Shown here piece after piece: positions 36,039 through 45,149 of a stretch of DNA of 45,149 bases. Under the pieces are notes generated by a model that saw nothing but the letters and a program-made list of their open reading frames with translations, searched no databases and was not told the origin of the DNA. Both the position numbers and the translations under genes were made by a program. The stretch covers positions 1-45,149 of the forward strand of contig JAPLNA010000025.1 in the NCBI GenBank assembly GCA_026693065.1, written 5' to 3'. This stretch comes from Planctomycetota bacterium (GTDB taxonomy: Bacteria > Planctomycetota > Phycisphaerae > SM23-33). Position 1 is the stretch's first letter; every line of letters starts with the position of its first letter.

Positions 36039-39000
36039 TTAGACAAGCGCCTTCTTTTCCAGTTGTATGTTCAGACCCAGGCCGCGGAGTTCGTTGCACA
36101 GCACGTCGAAGCTGACCGGCGTGCCCGCCTCGAGCGTGTTGGCGCCCTTGACCATGGATTCGTAAATCTTCGTCCGGCCTTCGACGTCGTCGCTCTTGAC
36201 CGTCAGGAGTTCCTGCAGCGTGTAGCTGGCGCCGTAGGCCTCCAGGCCCCAGACTTCCATCTCGCCGAACCGCTGCCCGCCCGTGCGGGCCTTGCCGCCC
36301 AGGGGCTGCTGCGTGATCAGCGAATACGGGCCCGTCGCACGAGCGTGAATCTTCTCGTCCACCAGGTGATGCAGCTTGTTCATGTAAATGAACCCGACGG
36401 TGGCCTTCTGCTCCAACGCCTCGCCCGTCCGCCCGTCCGACAGGATCATCTTCCCGCCGAAGGGCATGTGCTGGAGAATCTCCCGCGTGTCGCCGGCCTG
36501 CTGAACCACGCCCATGTCCGCGCTCCGCACGGCGACGTGCTCGTTGGCTTCCTTGACGACGTCGAAGATCTCCTGCTCCTTGGCTCCGTCAAAGACGGGG
36601 GTGACGGCCTGGAAGCCCAGGATCGCCGCCGCCCAGCCCAGGTGCGTCTCCAGAATCTGACCGAGGTTCATACGCCCGGGCACGCCCAGCGGGTTCAGGC
36701 AGATATCGATCGGCGTGCCGTCGGCCATGAAGGGCATGTCCTCTTCCGGCAGGATGCGGGCGATGACGCCCTTGTTGCCGTGGCGCCCAGCCATCTTGTC
36801 GCCCACGCCCAGCTTTCGCTTGGTGGCGACGCGGACCTTCACCATCTCCAGCACGCCCGAGGGCAACTCGTCGCCGCGCTTCATGTGGGCGAGTTTGCGT
36901 TCGGTCTCGGCCTGCACTTCCTGAATCCGAGGCCAGAACCGTTCGTAGATCGTGTCCACCTGCTCGCGGACGGTGGCGTTGGTGGTCTTGGCCCACTTGG
37001 GGTTGAAGTTTTCGATCTGTTCGACGAGCACGGCCTCGATGTCGCTCTGGGCGACCTTCTGGCGGGTCGTCGGGTCGATCATCGGAGCGCCCAGGACGGC
37101 GTTCATCTCCTCGACCATCTTGGCGAACAGCTCGATCAGGCGCACATTCATCTCGCTGCGGAAGTCCTTCATCCGCTTGGCGAGGTCTTTCTTTTGCTGG
37201 TCGGACATGCTCATCCGGCGGCTGAAACGCCGGGCGTCCACCACCACGCCTTCCTCGCCGGCGGGCAGTTCGAGCGAGTCGTTCTTGACGTCCTCGCCCG
37301 CCCGCCCGAAGATCGCGTGCAGCAGCTTCTCTTCCGGCGACAGTTCGCTCTTGCTCTTGGGGCTGACCTTGCCGACCATGATGTCGCCCGGGCCCACCCG
37401 CGTGCCGATCCGAACCACGCCGTTCTCGTCCAGGTTCCGCAGCGCCCGCTCGGAGACGTTGGGGATGTCCCGCGTGAACTCCTCGCGGCCGAGCTTCGTC
37501 TCGCGGACTTCCACGTCGTACTCTTCCAGGTGGACGCTCGTGAAGCAGTCGCCCTTGACCAGCCGCTCGCTGATCAGGATGGCGTCCTCGAAGTTGTAGC
37601 CGTCGAAGGGCATGAACGCGACCAGCACGTTACGTCCCAGGGCCAGTTCGCCGTGGCTGGTGGCCGAGCCGTCGGCGATCACGTCGCCCTTCTTGACCCG
37701 CTGGCCTTCCTTCACCACGGGCTTCTGGTTCAAGCACGCCCGCTCGTTGAGCTTGTTGAACTTCCGCAGCTTGTACTCGTCGGTGTTGTCGATCACGATC
37801 CGCATGCCGTCGGAGAACGTCAACGTGCCGCCCTTGCGGGCGCGAACCACCATCGACGAGTTCACCGCCACGTGACGCTCCATCCCCGTCGCGACGACGG
37901 GCGGCTCGGTCCGCAGAAGCGGCCCGGCCTGGCGCTGCATGTTGGATCCCATCAGCGCGCGGTTGGCGTCGTCATGCTCCAGGAACGGAATCAGCGCGGC
38001 GGAAATGCCCACCGTCTGCTTGGGCGAAATATCCAGGAACTGCACGTCCTTGCCTTCCACCAGCAGCACGTCCCCGCGGGCGCGGGCCAGCACGTGTTCC
38101 TTGGGCAACTTGTGCGTCTGCCCGCGGGTGGTCGGCTCGAGGGAGTCCGGCGGGGCCAGCACGGCCTCGATCTCTTCGTCCGCCCGCAGGGCGACCACTT
38201 CTTCCGTCACCAGGCCCTTGGACACCCGCCGGTACGGCGTGGTGATGAACCCGTACTCATCCACGCCGGCGTAAATGCCCAGCGAGGTGATCAGGCCGAT
38301 GTTCTGGCCTTCCGGGGTTTCGATCGGGCAGATGCGGCCGTAATGGCTGATGTGCACGTCGCGCGTCTCGAAGCCCGCCCGCTTGCGGTTCAACCCGCCC
38401 GGGCCCAGGGCCGACAGGCGACGCTCGTGCGCCAGTTGGCTCAACGGATTCTGCTGGTCGACGACCTGGCTCAGTTCGCCCCGGCCGAAGAAGAACTCCA
38501 TCGCCGAGGAAATGCTCTTGGAATTCACCAGTTCGGAGATCTTCGAGAGCTCCTCGGCGTCCTTGAGGCTCATGCGTTCCTGCACGGTGCGGCGGAGCTT
38601 CAGGAAGCCCTTGCGCAGCTCTTCGCTGGCCAGCTCGTCGATGGTGCGGAGGCGGCGGTTGCCCAGGTGGTCGATGTCGTCCACCACGCCCTGGCCGTCT
38701 CGCAGGTGCATGATGTACTTGAGCGTCTGGATCATGTCCTCGACGTGGATGACCATTTCCTTTTCAGGAATCTCGAGGTTGAACTTGCGGTTCAGGCGGA
38801 ACCGCCCCACCTTGCCCAGGCGGTAGCGGTTCTCGTCGTAGAACTTCTCGTCGAAGAGGGTCTTGGCCTTCTCCAACTGCGGCGGGTTGCCCGGACGCAG
38901 CCGTTTGTAAATGTTGATCAGCGCCTCGTCGTGCGAGTGCGTCGGGTCTTCCGACAGGGTGTTGAGCACCAGCGGATCGACCGCGCCGTCGACGATCAGC

Positions 39001-39803
39001 ACCTTCTTGATCGTGGAAGACTGGATGCGGGTGAGGGTCTCGCCGATCTGCCCGCCGGCGGGAACCAGTTCCTCGCCGCTGTCGGGGTCGATGACGGCCT
39101 CGCCCACGTACGTCTGGGGCTCCAACTGCGAGACGCCCACGCTCTTGACCGGGTAAAACTCCTCGATCAGGCTCTTGTCCGTCCCGAACTTCTCGCTCAT
39201 CGCCCGCAGGAACGTCGTCGCGGGGATCTTGCTCGACTGGTCGATCCACATCGTCAGCGAGTCTTTCTTCGTGACGGCGATCTCGATCCAGCTTCCGCGT
39301 TCGGGGATCAGCCTGGCCCCGTGCAGCGGGCGGTCAGACTCCTGCATCTTCACCGAGAAGTCCACGCCGGGGGATCGGTGCAACTGCGAAACGATCACGC
39401 GTTCGGCGCCGTTGATGATGAACGCGCCCCCGCCGATCATCTTGGGGATTTCGCCCAGGTAAATGCTTTCCTCGACGACATCCTTGGTTTCCTTGCGGAC
39501 CAGGCGGCAGCGGATGCGGAAGGGAAGCCCGTACGTCAGACGCAGGTCGCGGCACTCCTGCACGTCGTACCGCGGATCGTCCATTTCGTAATAGAGATAC
39601 TCCAACTTCGTCCGCTCGTCGTAGCTGACGATGGGGAAGATTTCCCGCAGCAGGGCCTCGAGCCCCTCGTGCTTTCGCCTCGTGGGTTCGGCGTCGGCCT
39701 GCAGGAACCGCTCGTAGCTCTTGACCTGGATTTCGACCAGGTCGGGGACGGGGATGGCGTCACCGACTTTCGAGAAATCGCGGATTCGGTCCATTCGCAG
39801 CAT
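36039..39803 (-). CDS. rpoB: DNA-directed RNA polymerase subunit beta
   Basis: A 1254-aa beta subunit, counted from the ATG at 39803, which has AGAGGTG about seven bases upstream; the ORF track start at 39830 lacks one. The rifampicin pocket reads [26 protein letters not shown], keeping the Asp, His and Ser whose changes usually give resistance. Other conserved blocks are [17 protein letters not shown], the catalytic-site [43 protein letters not shown] and [21 protein letters not shown]. It is 121 bp after rplL, a gap that holds a strong hairpin, and 27 bp before rpoC. Confidence 0.98.
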   Translation of the reverse strand: MLRMDRIRDFSKVGDAIPVPDLVEIQVKSYERFLQADAEPTRRKHEGLEALLREIFPIVSYDERTKLEYLYYEMDDPRYDVQECRDLRLTYGLPFRIRCRLVRKETKDVVEESIYLGEIPKMIGGGAFIINGAERVIVSQLHRSPGVDFSVKMQESDRPLHGARLIPERGSWIEIAVTKKDSLTMWIDQSSKIPATTFLRAMSEKFGTDKSLIEEFYPVKSVGVSQLEPQTYVGEAVIDPDSGEELVPAGGQIGETLTRIQSSTIKKVLIVDGAVDPLVLNTLSEDPTHSHDEALINIYKRLRPGNPPQLEKAKTLFDEKFYDENRYRLGKVGRFRLNRKFNLEIPEKEMVIHVEDMIQTLKYIMHLRDGQGVVDDIDHLGNRRLRTIDELASEELRKGFLKLRRTVQERMSLKDAEELSKISELVNSKSISSAMEFFFGRGELSQVVDQQNPLSQLAHERRLSALGPGGLNRKRAGFETRDVHISHYGRICPIETPEGQNIGLITSLGIYAGVDEYGFITTPYRRVSKGLVTEEVVALRADEEIEAVLAPPDSLEPTTRGQTHKLPKEHVLARARGDVLLVEGKDVQFLDISPKQTVGISAALIPFLEHDDANRALMGSNMQRQAGPLLRTEPPVVATGMERHVAVNSSMVVRARKGGTLTFSDGMRIVIDNTDEYKLRKFNKLNERACLNQKPVVKEGQRVKKGDVIADGSATSHGELALGRNVLVAFMPFDGYNFEDAILISERLVKGDCFTSVHLEEYDVEVRETKLGREEFTRDIPNVSERALRNLDENGVVRIGTRVGPGDIMVGKVSPKSKSELSPEEKLLHAIFGRAGEDVKNDSLELPAGEEGVVVDARRFSRRMSMSDQQKKDLAKRMKDFRSEMNVRLIELFAKMVEEMNAVLGAPMIDPTTRQKVAQSDIEAVLVEQIENFNPKWAKTTNATVREQVDTIYERFWPRIQEVQAETERKLAHMKRGDELPSGVLEMVKVRVATKRKLGVGDKMAGRHGNKGVIARILPEEDMPFMADGTPIDICLNPLGVPGRMNLGQILETHLGWAAAILGFQAVTPVFDGAKEQEIFDVVKEANEHVAVRSADMGVVQQAGDTREILQHMPFGGKMILSDGRTGEALEQKATVGFIYMNKLHHLVDEKIHARATGPYSLITQQPLGGKARTGGQRFGEMEVWGLEAYGASYTLQELLTVKSDDVEGRTKIYESMVKGANTLEAGTPVSFDVLCNELRGLGLNIQLEKKALV

Positions 39804-39850
39804 CGTGAGCACCTCTGTCCGTTCGTACAACGTCCGCTGTCACAACTTTG

Positions 39851-39901
39851 CCCGGGGGCCTCCGGCAGGCGGTGTTCTCGCCGCCCGCCGGAGGGTCCGG
39901 G
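39851..39901 (-). promoter_or_regulatory. Very stable hairpin between rplL and rpoB
   Basis: On the minus strand CCCGG-acc-CTCCGGCGGGCGG, loop CGAGAACA, CCGCCTGCCGGAG-gcc-CCGGG gives a 13-bp inner stem and a 5-bp outer stem. No T tract follows. In Escherichia coli the rplL-rpoB gap contains an attenuator and an RNase III site, so a similar role in lowering rpoBC expression is plausible here. Confidence 0.6.
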
Positions 39902-39924
39902 CCCAGGCCACTCGCGTGGCGAAC

Positions 39925-40323
39925 TTACTTGACTTCGACCGTCGCGCCGGCGGCTTCCAACTGCTTCTTGGCTTCCGCGGCCTCGTCCTTCGAGACGCCC
40001 GTCTTCACCGGCTTGGGCGCGCCTTCCACCAGTTCCTTGGCTTCCTTGAGCCCCAGGTTCGTCAGGCTGCGAACGGCCTTGATGACCTGAATCTTCTGGT
40101 CCCCGGCGACCTTCAGGATCACGTCGAACTGGGTCTGCTCGGCCGCCGCTTCCACCGCGGCGGCAGGTCCGGCCATCATGACGGCCCCGCCGGCGGCCGG
40201 CTCGATCCCGTACGTCGCCTTCAGGTAGTCCGCCAGCTCGACGGCCTGCTTGAGGGTCAGCTTCACGATCGCGTCGCCCAGGGTCTTGATCTCGGCCGCG
40301 AACTCTTTCGCTTCGTCTGCCAT
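39925..40323 (-). CDS. rplL: Large-subunit ribosomal protein L7/L12
   Basis: A 132-aa stalk protein that recruits translation GTPases. The ATG at 40323 ([20 protein letters not shown]) is used; the longer ORF start adds an Arg-rich stretch not seen in the family. The N-terminal dimer region is followed by an Ala/Gly hinge (about 43-62) and the globular domain with [20 protein letters not shown] and [18 protein letters not shown]. Confidence 0.98.
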   Translation of the reverse strand: MADEAKEFAAEIKTLGDAIVKLTLKQAVELADYLKATYGIEPAAGGAVMMAGPAAAVEAAAEQTQFDVILKVAGDQKIQVIKAVRSLTNLGLKEAKELVEGAPKPVKTGVSKDEAAEAKKQLEAAGATVEVK

Positions 40324-40430
40324 TTCGATATCTCCGCTTCTTCTACGTTTCTGCCGGCCTGATAGGCGAGACCACATCGGCCTCATTTAAGCCTTGCGAC
40401 CCAATCCGCAGCCGGCGGATCTTCTTACAC

Positions 40431-41057
40431 TCACGCCTCGGTCGCGGGGGCTTCCGTCGCGGGGGCCTCGTCCGCCGCCGCCGGAACGGCTTCCGCCGCC
40501 GGAGCGGCCTCGGCCGCGGGGGCTTCGGCGGGGGCCTTCTCTTCGATCGTCTTGAGAATGCCCGCCAGCTTCGTCCCGCCGCTCAGGATCGCCGCCACCA
40601 GCTTGCCGCCGGCGCCCAGCATCGCGCCGACGACCTTGCCCAACGCCTCGTCGCGCGTCGGGAACTTGCTGAGGGCCTCCACCGCCGCCGGCGTGCCGAA
40701 CGCGTCGCCTTCCAGCACCGCGCCCTTCACCTTCAGCGCCTTGGTCGTCTTGGCGATCTCCAGCAACTCGCGAACGACCGACACCACGCTGGTCTTCCCG
40801 CCGTCGGTGGCATACGCCAACGCGCACGGGCCTTCCAGAATGTCGGCCATCGCCTGCTGGCCCGCGGTCTTGAAGACCTGCTTGGCCAGGGCGTTCTTCA
40901 CGATCATCACCTTGACGCTCTTGGCGGCCAGTTTGCCGCGCAGTTGGTTCATCGAGACGGCGTCAATGCCCGTCACGTCCACCACCGCCGCCGACGTCAC
41001 GCCCTCGAAACGACGGGCGACTTCTTTCCGCACCAGTTCTTTTATGGGCTTGCTCAT
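40431..41057 (-). CDS. rplJ: Large-subunit ribosomal protein L10 with Ala-rich tail
   Basis: A 208-aa L10, which anchors L7/L12 to the stalk base. The first 175 residues are normal (KELVRKEVARRFEGVTSAAV, then VLEGDAFGTPAAVEALSKFP). The C-terminal 30 or so residues are an Ala/Pro/Glu tail (EAAPAAEAVPAAADEAP) beyond the L12-binding helix. In other bacteria L10 represses the rplJL operon. It lies 15 bp after rplA. Confidence 0.98.
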   Translation of the reverse strand: MSKPIKELVRKEVARRFEGVTSAAVVDVTGIDAVSMNQLRGKLAAKSVKVMIVKNALAKQVFKTAGQQAMADILEGPCALAYATDGGKTSVVSVVRELLEIAKTTKALKVKGAVLEGDAFGTPAAVEALSKFPTRDEALGKVVGAMLGAGGKLVAAILSGGTKLAGILKTIEEKAPAEAPAAEAAPAAEAVPAAADEAPATEAPATEA

Positions 41058-41072
41058 GGCGTTTTCACCGTG

Positions 41073-41753
41073 TTACTGGATTTCCACCAGCACCGCAGGA
41101 GACATCGTCGTCGCCAGGGCGATCTTCTTGATGTACGTGCCCTTCGTCGTCGTCGGGCGGAGGTTCCGGATGTGGCGAATGAACGCTTCGACGTTCTCGG
41201 TGAGCTGCTCGGCCGGGAAACTGGCCTTGCCCACCACGGCGTGAACGTTCCCGCCGTCGTCGTTGCGGTACTCGACCTTGCCGGCGCCGTATTCCTTCAC
41301 CGCGTTGGCGATCTGCGGCGTCACCGTGCCGCTCTTGGGCGAGGGCATCTTTCCCTGCGGGCCCAGGACGCGGCCCAGGCGGGAGACGATCTTCATCATC
41401 CCCGGGTGCGCCACCGCCACGTCAAAGTCCAGCCATCCGTCGGCGACTTTCTTGACGAGTTCTTCCCCGCCGGCCTCGATGGCGCCGGCGGCCTTGGCGG
41501 CCTCGGCGTCCGAGCCTTCGCAGAACGCGATCACTTTCTTCGTCGCGCCGATGCCGTGAGGCAGGCTCAACGCCCCGCGAAGGGCCTGGTCGGCCTGCTT
41601 CGGGTCGATCCCCAGGTGCATCACCAGTTGGATCGAGCTATCGAACTTCGTCGGGGGGAATTCCTTGACGATCTTCACCGCTTCGGCAAGGGGAACGGGC
41701 TTGGGCGGGACTTTCTCCAGGCATTGCCTGTAACGCTTCGACCGCGGCTTCAT
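41073..41753 (-). CDS. rplA: Large-subunit ribosomal protein L1
   Basis: A 226-aa L1, the mobile E-site stalk protein. It contains KFDSSIQLVMHLGIDPKQAD, LGRVLGPQGKMPSPKSGTVT and the end TTMSPAVLVEIQ. Normal length. It is separated from rplK by 113 bp with a terminator-like hairpin; L1 often regulates translation of its own mRNA in this area. Confidence 0.99.
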   Translation of the reverse strand: MKPRSKRYRQCLEKVPPKPVPLAEAVKIVKEFPPTKFDSSIQLVMHLGIDPKQADQALRGALSLPHGIGATKKVIAFCEGSDAEAAKAAGAIEAGGEELVKKVADGWLDFDVAVAHPGMMKIVSRLGRVLGPQGKMPSPKSGTVTPQIANAVKEYGAGKVEYRNDDGGNVHAVVGKASFPAEQLTENVEAFIRHIRNLRPTTTKGTYIKKIALATTMSPAVLVEIQ

Positions 41754-41821
41754 CGCATGTCCTTCTACGTCGAAAAGACTCCCCCGGTTTCAGCCCCGTG
41801 GTTGGGCTCTACTCTGGAACG

Positions 41822-41853
41822 AAAAACAAAAAACGCGGTGCAAGCAGCGCCGC
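41822..41853 (-). terminator. Terminator-like hairpin between rplK and rplA
   Basis: On the minus strand GCGGCGC, loop TGCTT, GCACCGC, then GTTTTTTGTTTTT. The stem is 7 bp with one C-A mismatch and is followed by a strong T tract. Since the genes downstream must also be transcribed, it is probably a partial terminator or attenuator. Confidence 0.6.
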
Positions 41854-41866
41854 TAAACGCTAGACA

Positions 41867-42292
41867 CTATCCCTGCACCGTAATGCCCATGCTCCGGGCG
41901 GTGCCTTCGATGATCTTGCAGGCCTTCTCGATCTCCCGGGCGTTCAGATCCTTCATCTTCCGCTGGGCGATCGCACGGACCTGGTCCTTCGTCACCGAGC
42001 CCACCTTCTCCTTGTTGGGCGTGCCCGAACCCTGCGCGACCTGGGCGGCTTCCTTCAGCAGCGCCGCCGCCGGCGGGCTCTTGATCTCGAAACTGAACGT
42101 CCGGTCGCCGTACACCGAAATCACCACCGGGATCGGCATGCCGTTGAATTCCCGCGTGGCCTCGTTGAACTGCGAGACGAACTGCCCGATGTTCACGTTG
42201 TGCTGGCCCAACGCCGGTCCAATCGGCGGGGCGGGCGTCGCCTTGCCGCCGGGGGCCTGCAACTTGATCTTCGCTACCACTTCCTTTGCCAT
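41867..42292 (-). CDS. rplK: Large-subunit ribosomal protein L11
   Basis: A 141-aa L11 at the GTPase-associated centre. It begins [20 protein letters not shown] with the Pro-rich [19 protein letters not shown] and ends [18 protein letters not shown]. Normal length; it follows nusG by 43 bp. Confidence 0.99.
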   Translation of the reverse strand: MAKEVVAKIKLQAPGGKATPAPPIGPALGQHNVNIGQFVSQFNEATREFNGMPIPVVISVYGDRTFSFEIKSPPAAALLKEAAQVAQGSGTPNKEKVGSVTKDQVRAIAQRKMKDLNAREIEKACKIIEGTARSMGITVQG

Positions 42293-42335
42293 GGCGATTC
42301 TTCCTGTCCGGTCCGCCCGGGGCTCGCGCCGCGGG

Positions 42336-42890
42336 TCAGACCTTCTCTACCTGCCAATATTCCAGTTCCACCGGCGTCGCGCGACCGAAAATCGTCACGA
42401 TCACACGGATCAGGCCCTTGTCGATGAGCACCTCGTCGACCGTGCCCTCGAAGTTCTCGAACGCGCCTTCCTTGATCTTGACGGCCTCGCCCTTCTGGAA
42501 CTCGACGTTGACCGTGCCGCCTTCCTTGCTCTTCTCGATCTGCATCAGCATCTTGTCCACGTCGCCCTGCGCCATCGCCGTGGGCTTGCCGCCGGCGCCG
42601 ATGAAATCCCCCACGCCGGTGGTCTCGCGGATCAGGAACCAGGCTTCCTCGCTGATGCGCCCCTCGCCGCCCAACTCCATCTCGACGAACACGTATCCGG
42701 GGTACATCTTCCGCTCGACGTACTTCTTGCCCCCCGGGCGGTTTCGCGGACTGGGACGCCGCTCCGTGGGGACCAGCACGCGGCCGATCTCCACGTCTAG
42801 CCCTTCGATCTTCACCTTCCGCTCCAGGGCCTCGCGGACCTGGCCTTCCTTGTTGGAGGCGACTCGCAGGACATACCATTGTTTGGCCAT
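42336..42890 (-). CDS. nusG: Transcription termination/antitermination factor NusG
   Basis: A 184-aa NusG. The N-terminal NGN domain begins [20 protein letters not shown] and contains [13 protein letters not shown]. The C-terminal KOW domain (about 130-184) has [20 protein letters not shown]. It links RNA polymerase to the ribosome or to Rho. A short basic Pro-rich loop ([18 protein letters not shown]) lies in the NGN domain. It is 23 bp after secE. Confidence 0.98.
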   Translation of the reverse strand: MAKQWYVLRVASNKEGQVREALERKVKIEGLDVEIGRVLVPTERRPSPRNRPGGKKYVERKMYPGYVFVEMELGGEGRISEEAWFLIRETTGVGDFIGAGGKPTAMAQGDVDKMLMQIEKSKEGGTVNVEFQKGEAVKIKEGAFENFEGTVDEVLIDKGLIRVIVTIFGRATPVELEYWQVEKV

Positions 42891-42913
42891 CTGGTTGCTC
42901 GCTCCCGGAGGGG

Positions 42914-43315
42914 CTACTTACCCATCACGCCGATCTTGCTGAAGAACATCACGAACAGCCAGTCCACGCTGAACAACAGGAAGGCCATGATCAGCGTCAC
43001 AATGATCACGACCTTGGTCGAGCCGATGACTTCCGTCCGGCTGGACCAGGAGACCTTCTTCATTTCGCTTTCGGTGGCGATCAGGAAATCCGCCGGCTTC
43101 TGGCGGTTGACCACCAGGAACATCCCCCACGCCGCCGCGGCCACGAGCAGCGTCGGGATGCCGTACTGCAGGTAGACCTTGTAGCCCGAGGGCTTCAGGT
43201 TCCCCCCGAGCGTCTGGGCCAGTACAGCCACGCCGATGGCCACGATCACCATCATGCCGACGAACGTGCCGATGCGGGTGTATCGTCCCTGGCCTCGTTT
43301 GTAGATCTCGAACAT
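42914..43315 (-). CDS. secE: Protein translocase subunit SecE
   Basis: A 133-aa SecE starting at the ATG 43315 (MFEIYKRGQGRYTRIG); the longer ORF start would run into tRNA-Trp. The conserved SecE core is EMKKVSWSSRTEVIGSTKVVI with the last membrane helix. Two additional N-terminal membrane helices make it a three-helix form like that of Escherichia coli. It follows tRNA-Trp and precedes nusG, the usual order. Confidence 0.96.
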   Translation of the reverse strand: MFEIYKRGQGRYTRIGTFVGMMVIVAIGVAVLAQTLGGNLKPSGYKVYLQYGIPTLLVAAAAWGMFLVVNRQKPADFLIATESEMKKVSWSSRTEVIGSTKVVIIVTLIMAFLLFSVDWLFVMFFSKIGVMGK

Positions 43316-43372
43316 TCTGTTCTCTCTTCCGGTCTTCGGCGGGCTCTGGCCTCGCCCGCCGCTCGCATTCAC

Positions 43373-43445
<73 letters not shown>

Positions 43446-43558
43446 GTCTGGACCGGCAGTCGCGGGCCTGGAAAAGCCTATGCTCCCGGCTCGTCCAGGC
43501 CCGCGTCTGTCCAGCCGGGCCGCCTGATGGGGAGGGCGCTCCGGCCGAGGCGGTCGTG

Positions 43559-43726
43559 TTATTTCCTCTTGAGTTTATGCTCCGTGTGAGCCCGCGTCCG
43601 TGGGCAGAATTTCTTCAATACCAGCTTGGGCGACCCGCCGGTGACCTTCACCTCGGTGCGGTAATTCAGCTCGCCGCAATCGCTGCACTGGAGCCAGACG
43701 TATTCTCTCGCCTTCGACTTTGCCAT
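43559..43726 (-). CDS. rpmG: Large-subunit ribosomal protein L33
   Basis: This 55-aa gene is missing from the ORF track because of its size. The protein reads AREYVWLQCSDCGELNYRTE, then KLVLKKFCPRTRAHTEHK. The first CxxC knuckle is intact but the second has only one Cys (CPRT instead of CPxC), so zinc binding may be lost. It starts 7 bp after tuf and precedes tRNA-Trp, the standard tuf-rpmG-trnW-secE order. Confidence 0.95.
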   Translation of the reverse strand: MAKSKAREYVWLQCSDCGELNYRTEVKVTGGSPKLVLKKFCPRTRAHTEHKLKRK

Positions 43727-43733
43727 GAAACCC

Positions 43734-44939
<1,206 letters not shown>

Positions 44940-45053
44940 CTGTCGCGCTCCTCTTGCAAAAGCCCGTGAAGACCTTTCCTTGCTGGTTCAGAGTCCGTTT
45001 ATTCTACCGAGCGGCCACGCTCTCGCCGGCGCCGCCGCCTACCAAATTCGACA

Positions 45054-45126
<73 letters not shown>

Positions 45127-45149
45127 ATCTTGGGTCCGCCGCTACAGCG

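Noticed and set aside
36039-39803. Rifampicin-resistance change in rpoB
   Set aside because: The pocket differs from Escherichia coli at several positions, but the key Asp, His and Ser residues are the wild-type ones.
35688-39932. Plus-strand ORF of 1414 aa opposite rpoB and rpoC
   Set aside because: It is a shadow of rpoB, whose minus-strand product is complete and conserved.

Overview
This is a GC-rich bacterial chromosome segment dominated by one long minus-strand block of translation and transcription genes. Several traits suggest the Planctomycetota, probably a Phycisphaerae-like lineage: an EF-Tu switch I without the usual RGITI motif, no rpmD between rpsE and rplO, a sigma factor fused to extra helix-turn-helix regions, and secreted proteins with a CX4CH motif. 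The placement is inferred from protein features; no search was run.

Layout from left to right. (a) 1-711, plus strand: the tail of one gene and an unrecognised 219-aa protein. (b) 755-8089, minus strand: an atypical sigma-70 factor, then four envelope or secreted proteins of unknown function, with a tRNA-Cys between them. (c) 8193-9939: a divergent promoter region, tRNA-Leu on the plus strand, and a cellulose-synthase-like glycosyltransferase broken by a 23-nt duplication. (d) 9940-10669: about 0.7 kb without a convincing gene, holding inverted repeats. (e) 10670-12157: a small unknown protein, a cyclophilin and a HIT protein. (f) 12166-45126, minus strand, transcribed right to left: tRNA-Thr, tuf, rpmG, tRNA-Trp, secE, nusG, rplKAJL, rpoBC, rpsLG, fusA, then the S10, spc and alpha clusters ending in rpoA and rplQ. 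This is the usual tuf/beta/str/S10/spc/alpha order in nearly unbroken form.

The genes supply the ribosome, the RNA polymerase core (alpha, beta, beta'), elongation factors, the SecYE translocon and early protein processing (methionine aminopeptidase), with adenylate kinase embedded. Readable control elements are a promoter with an A-rich upstream element before rpsJ, a promoter overlapped by an inverted repeat before a long fusA leader, a terminator-like hairpin between rplK and rplA, and a very stable hairpin between rplL and rpoB.

The most unusual feature is in rpoC. The beta' subunit carries an in-frame insertion of roughly 200 residues just after the catalytic NADFDGD motif. Its second half is a GIY-YIG nuclease-like domain, its DNA is clearly less GC-rich than the flanks, and it has no intein splice signals. 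Other oddities are an rpsD missing about 30 codons and frameshifted, a 33-nt tandem duplication in the rpoA linker, the broken glycosyltransferase, an S12 with Arg at the streptomycin-linked Lys88 position, and a SecY with two extra N-terminal membrane helices.
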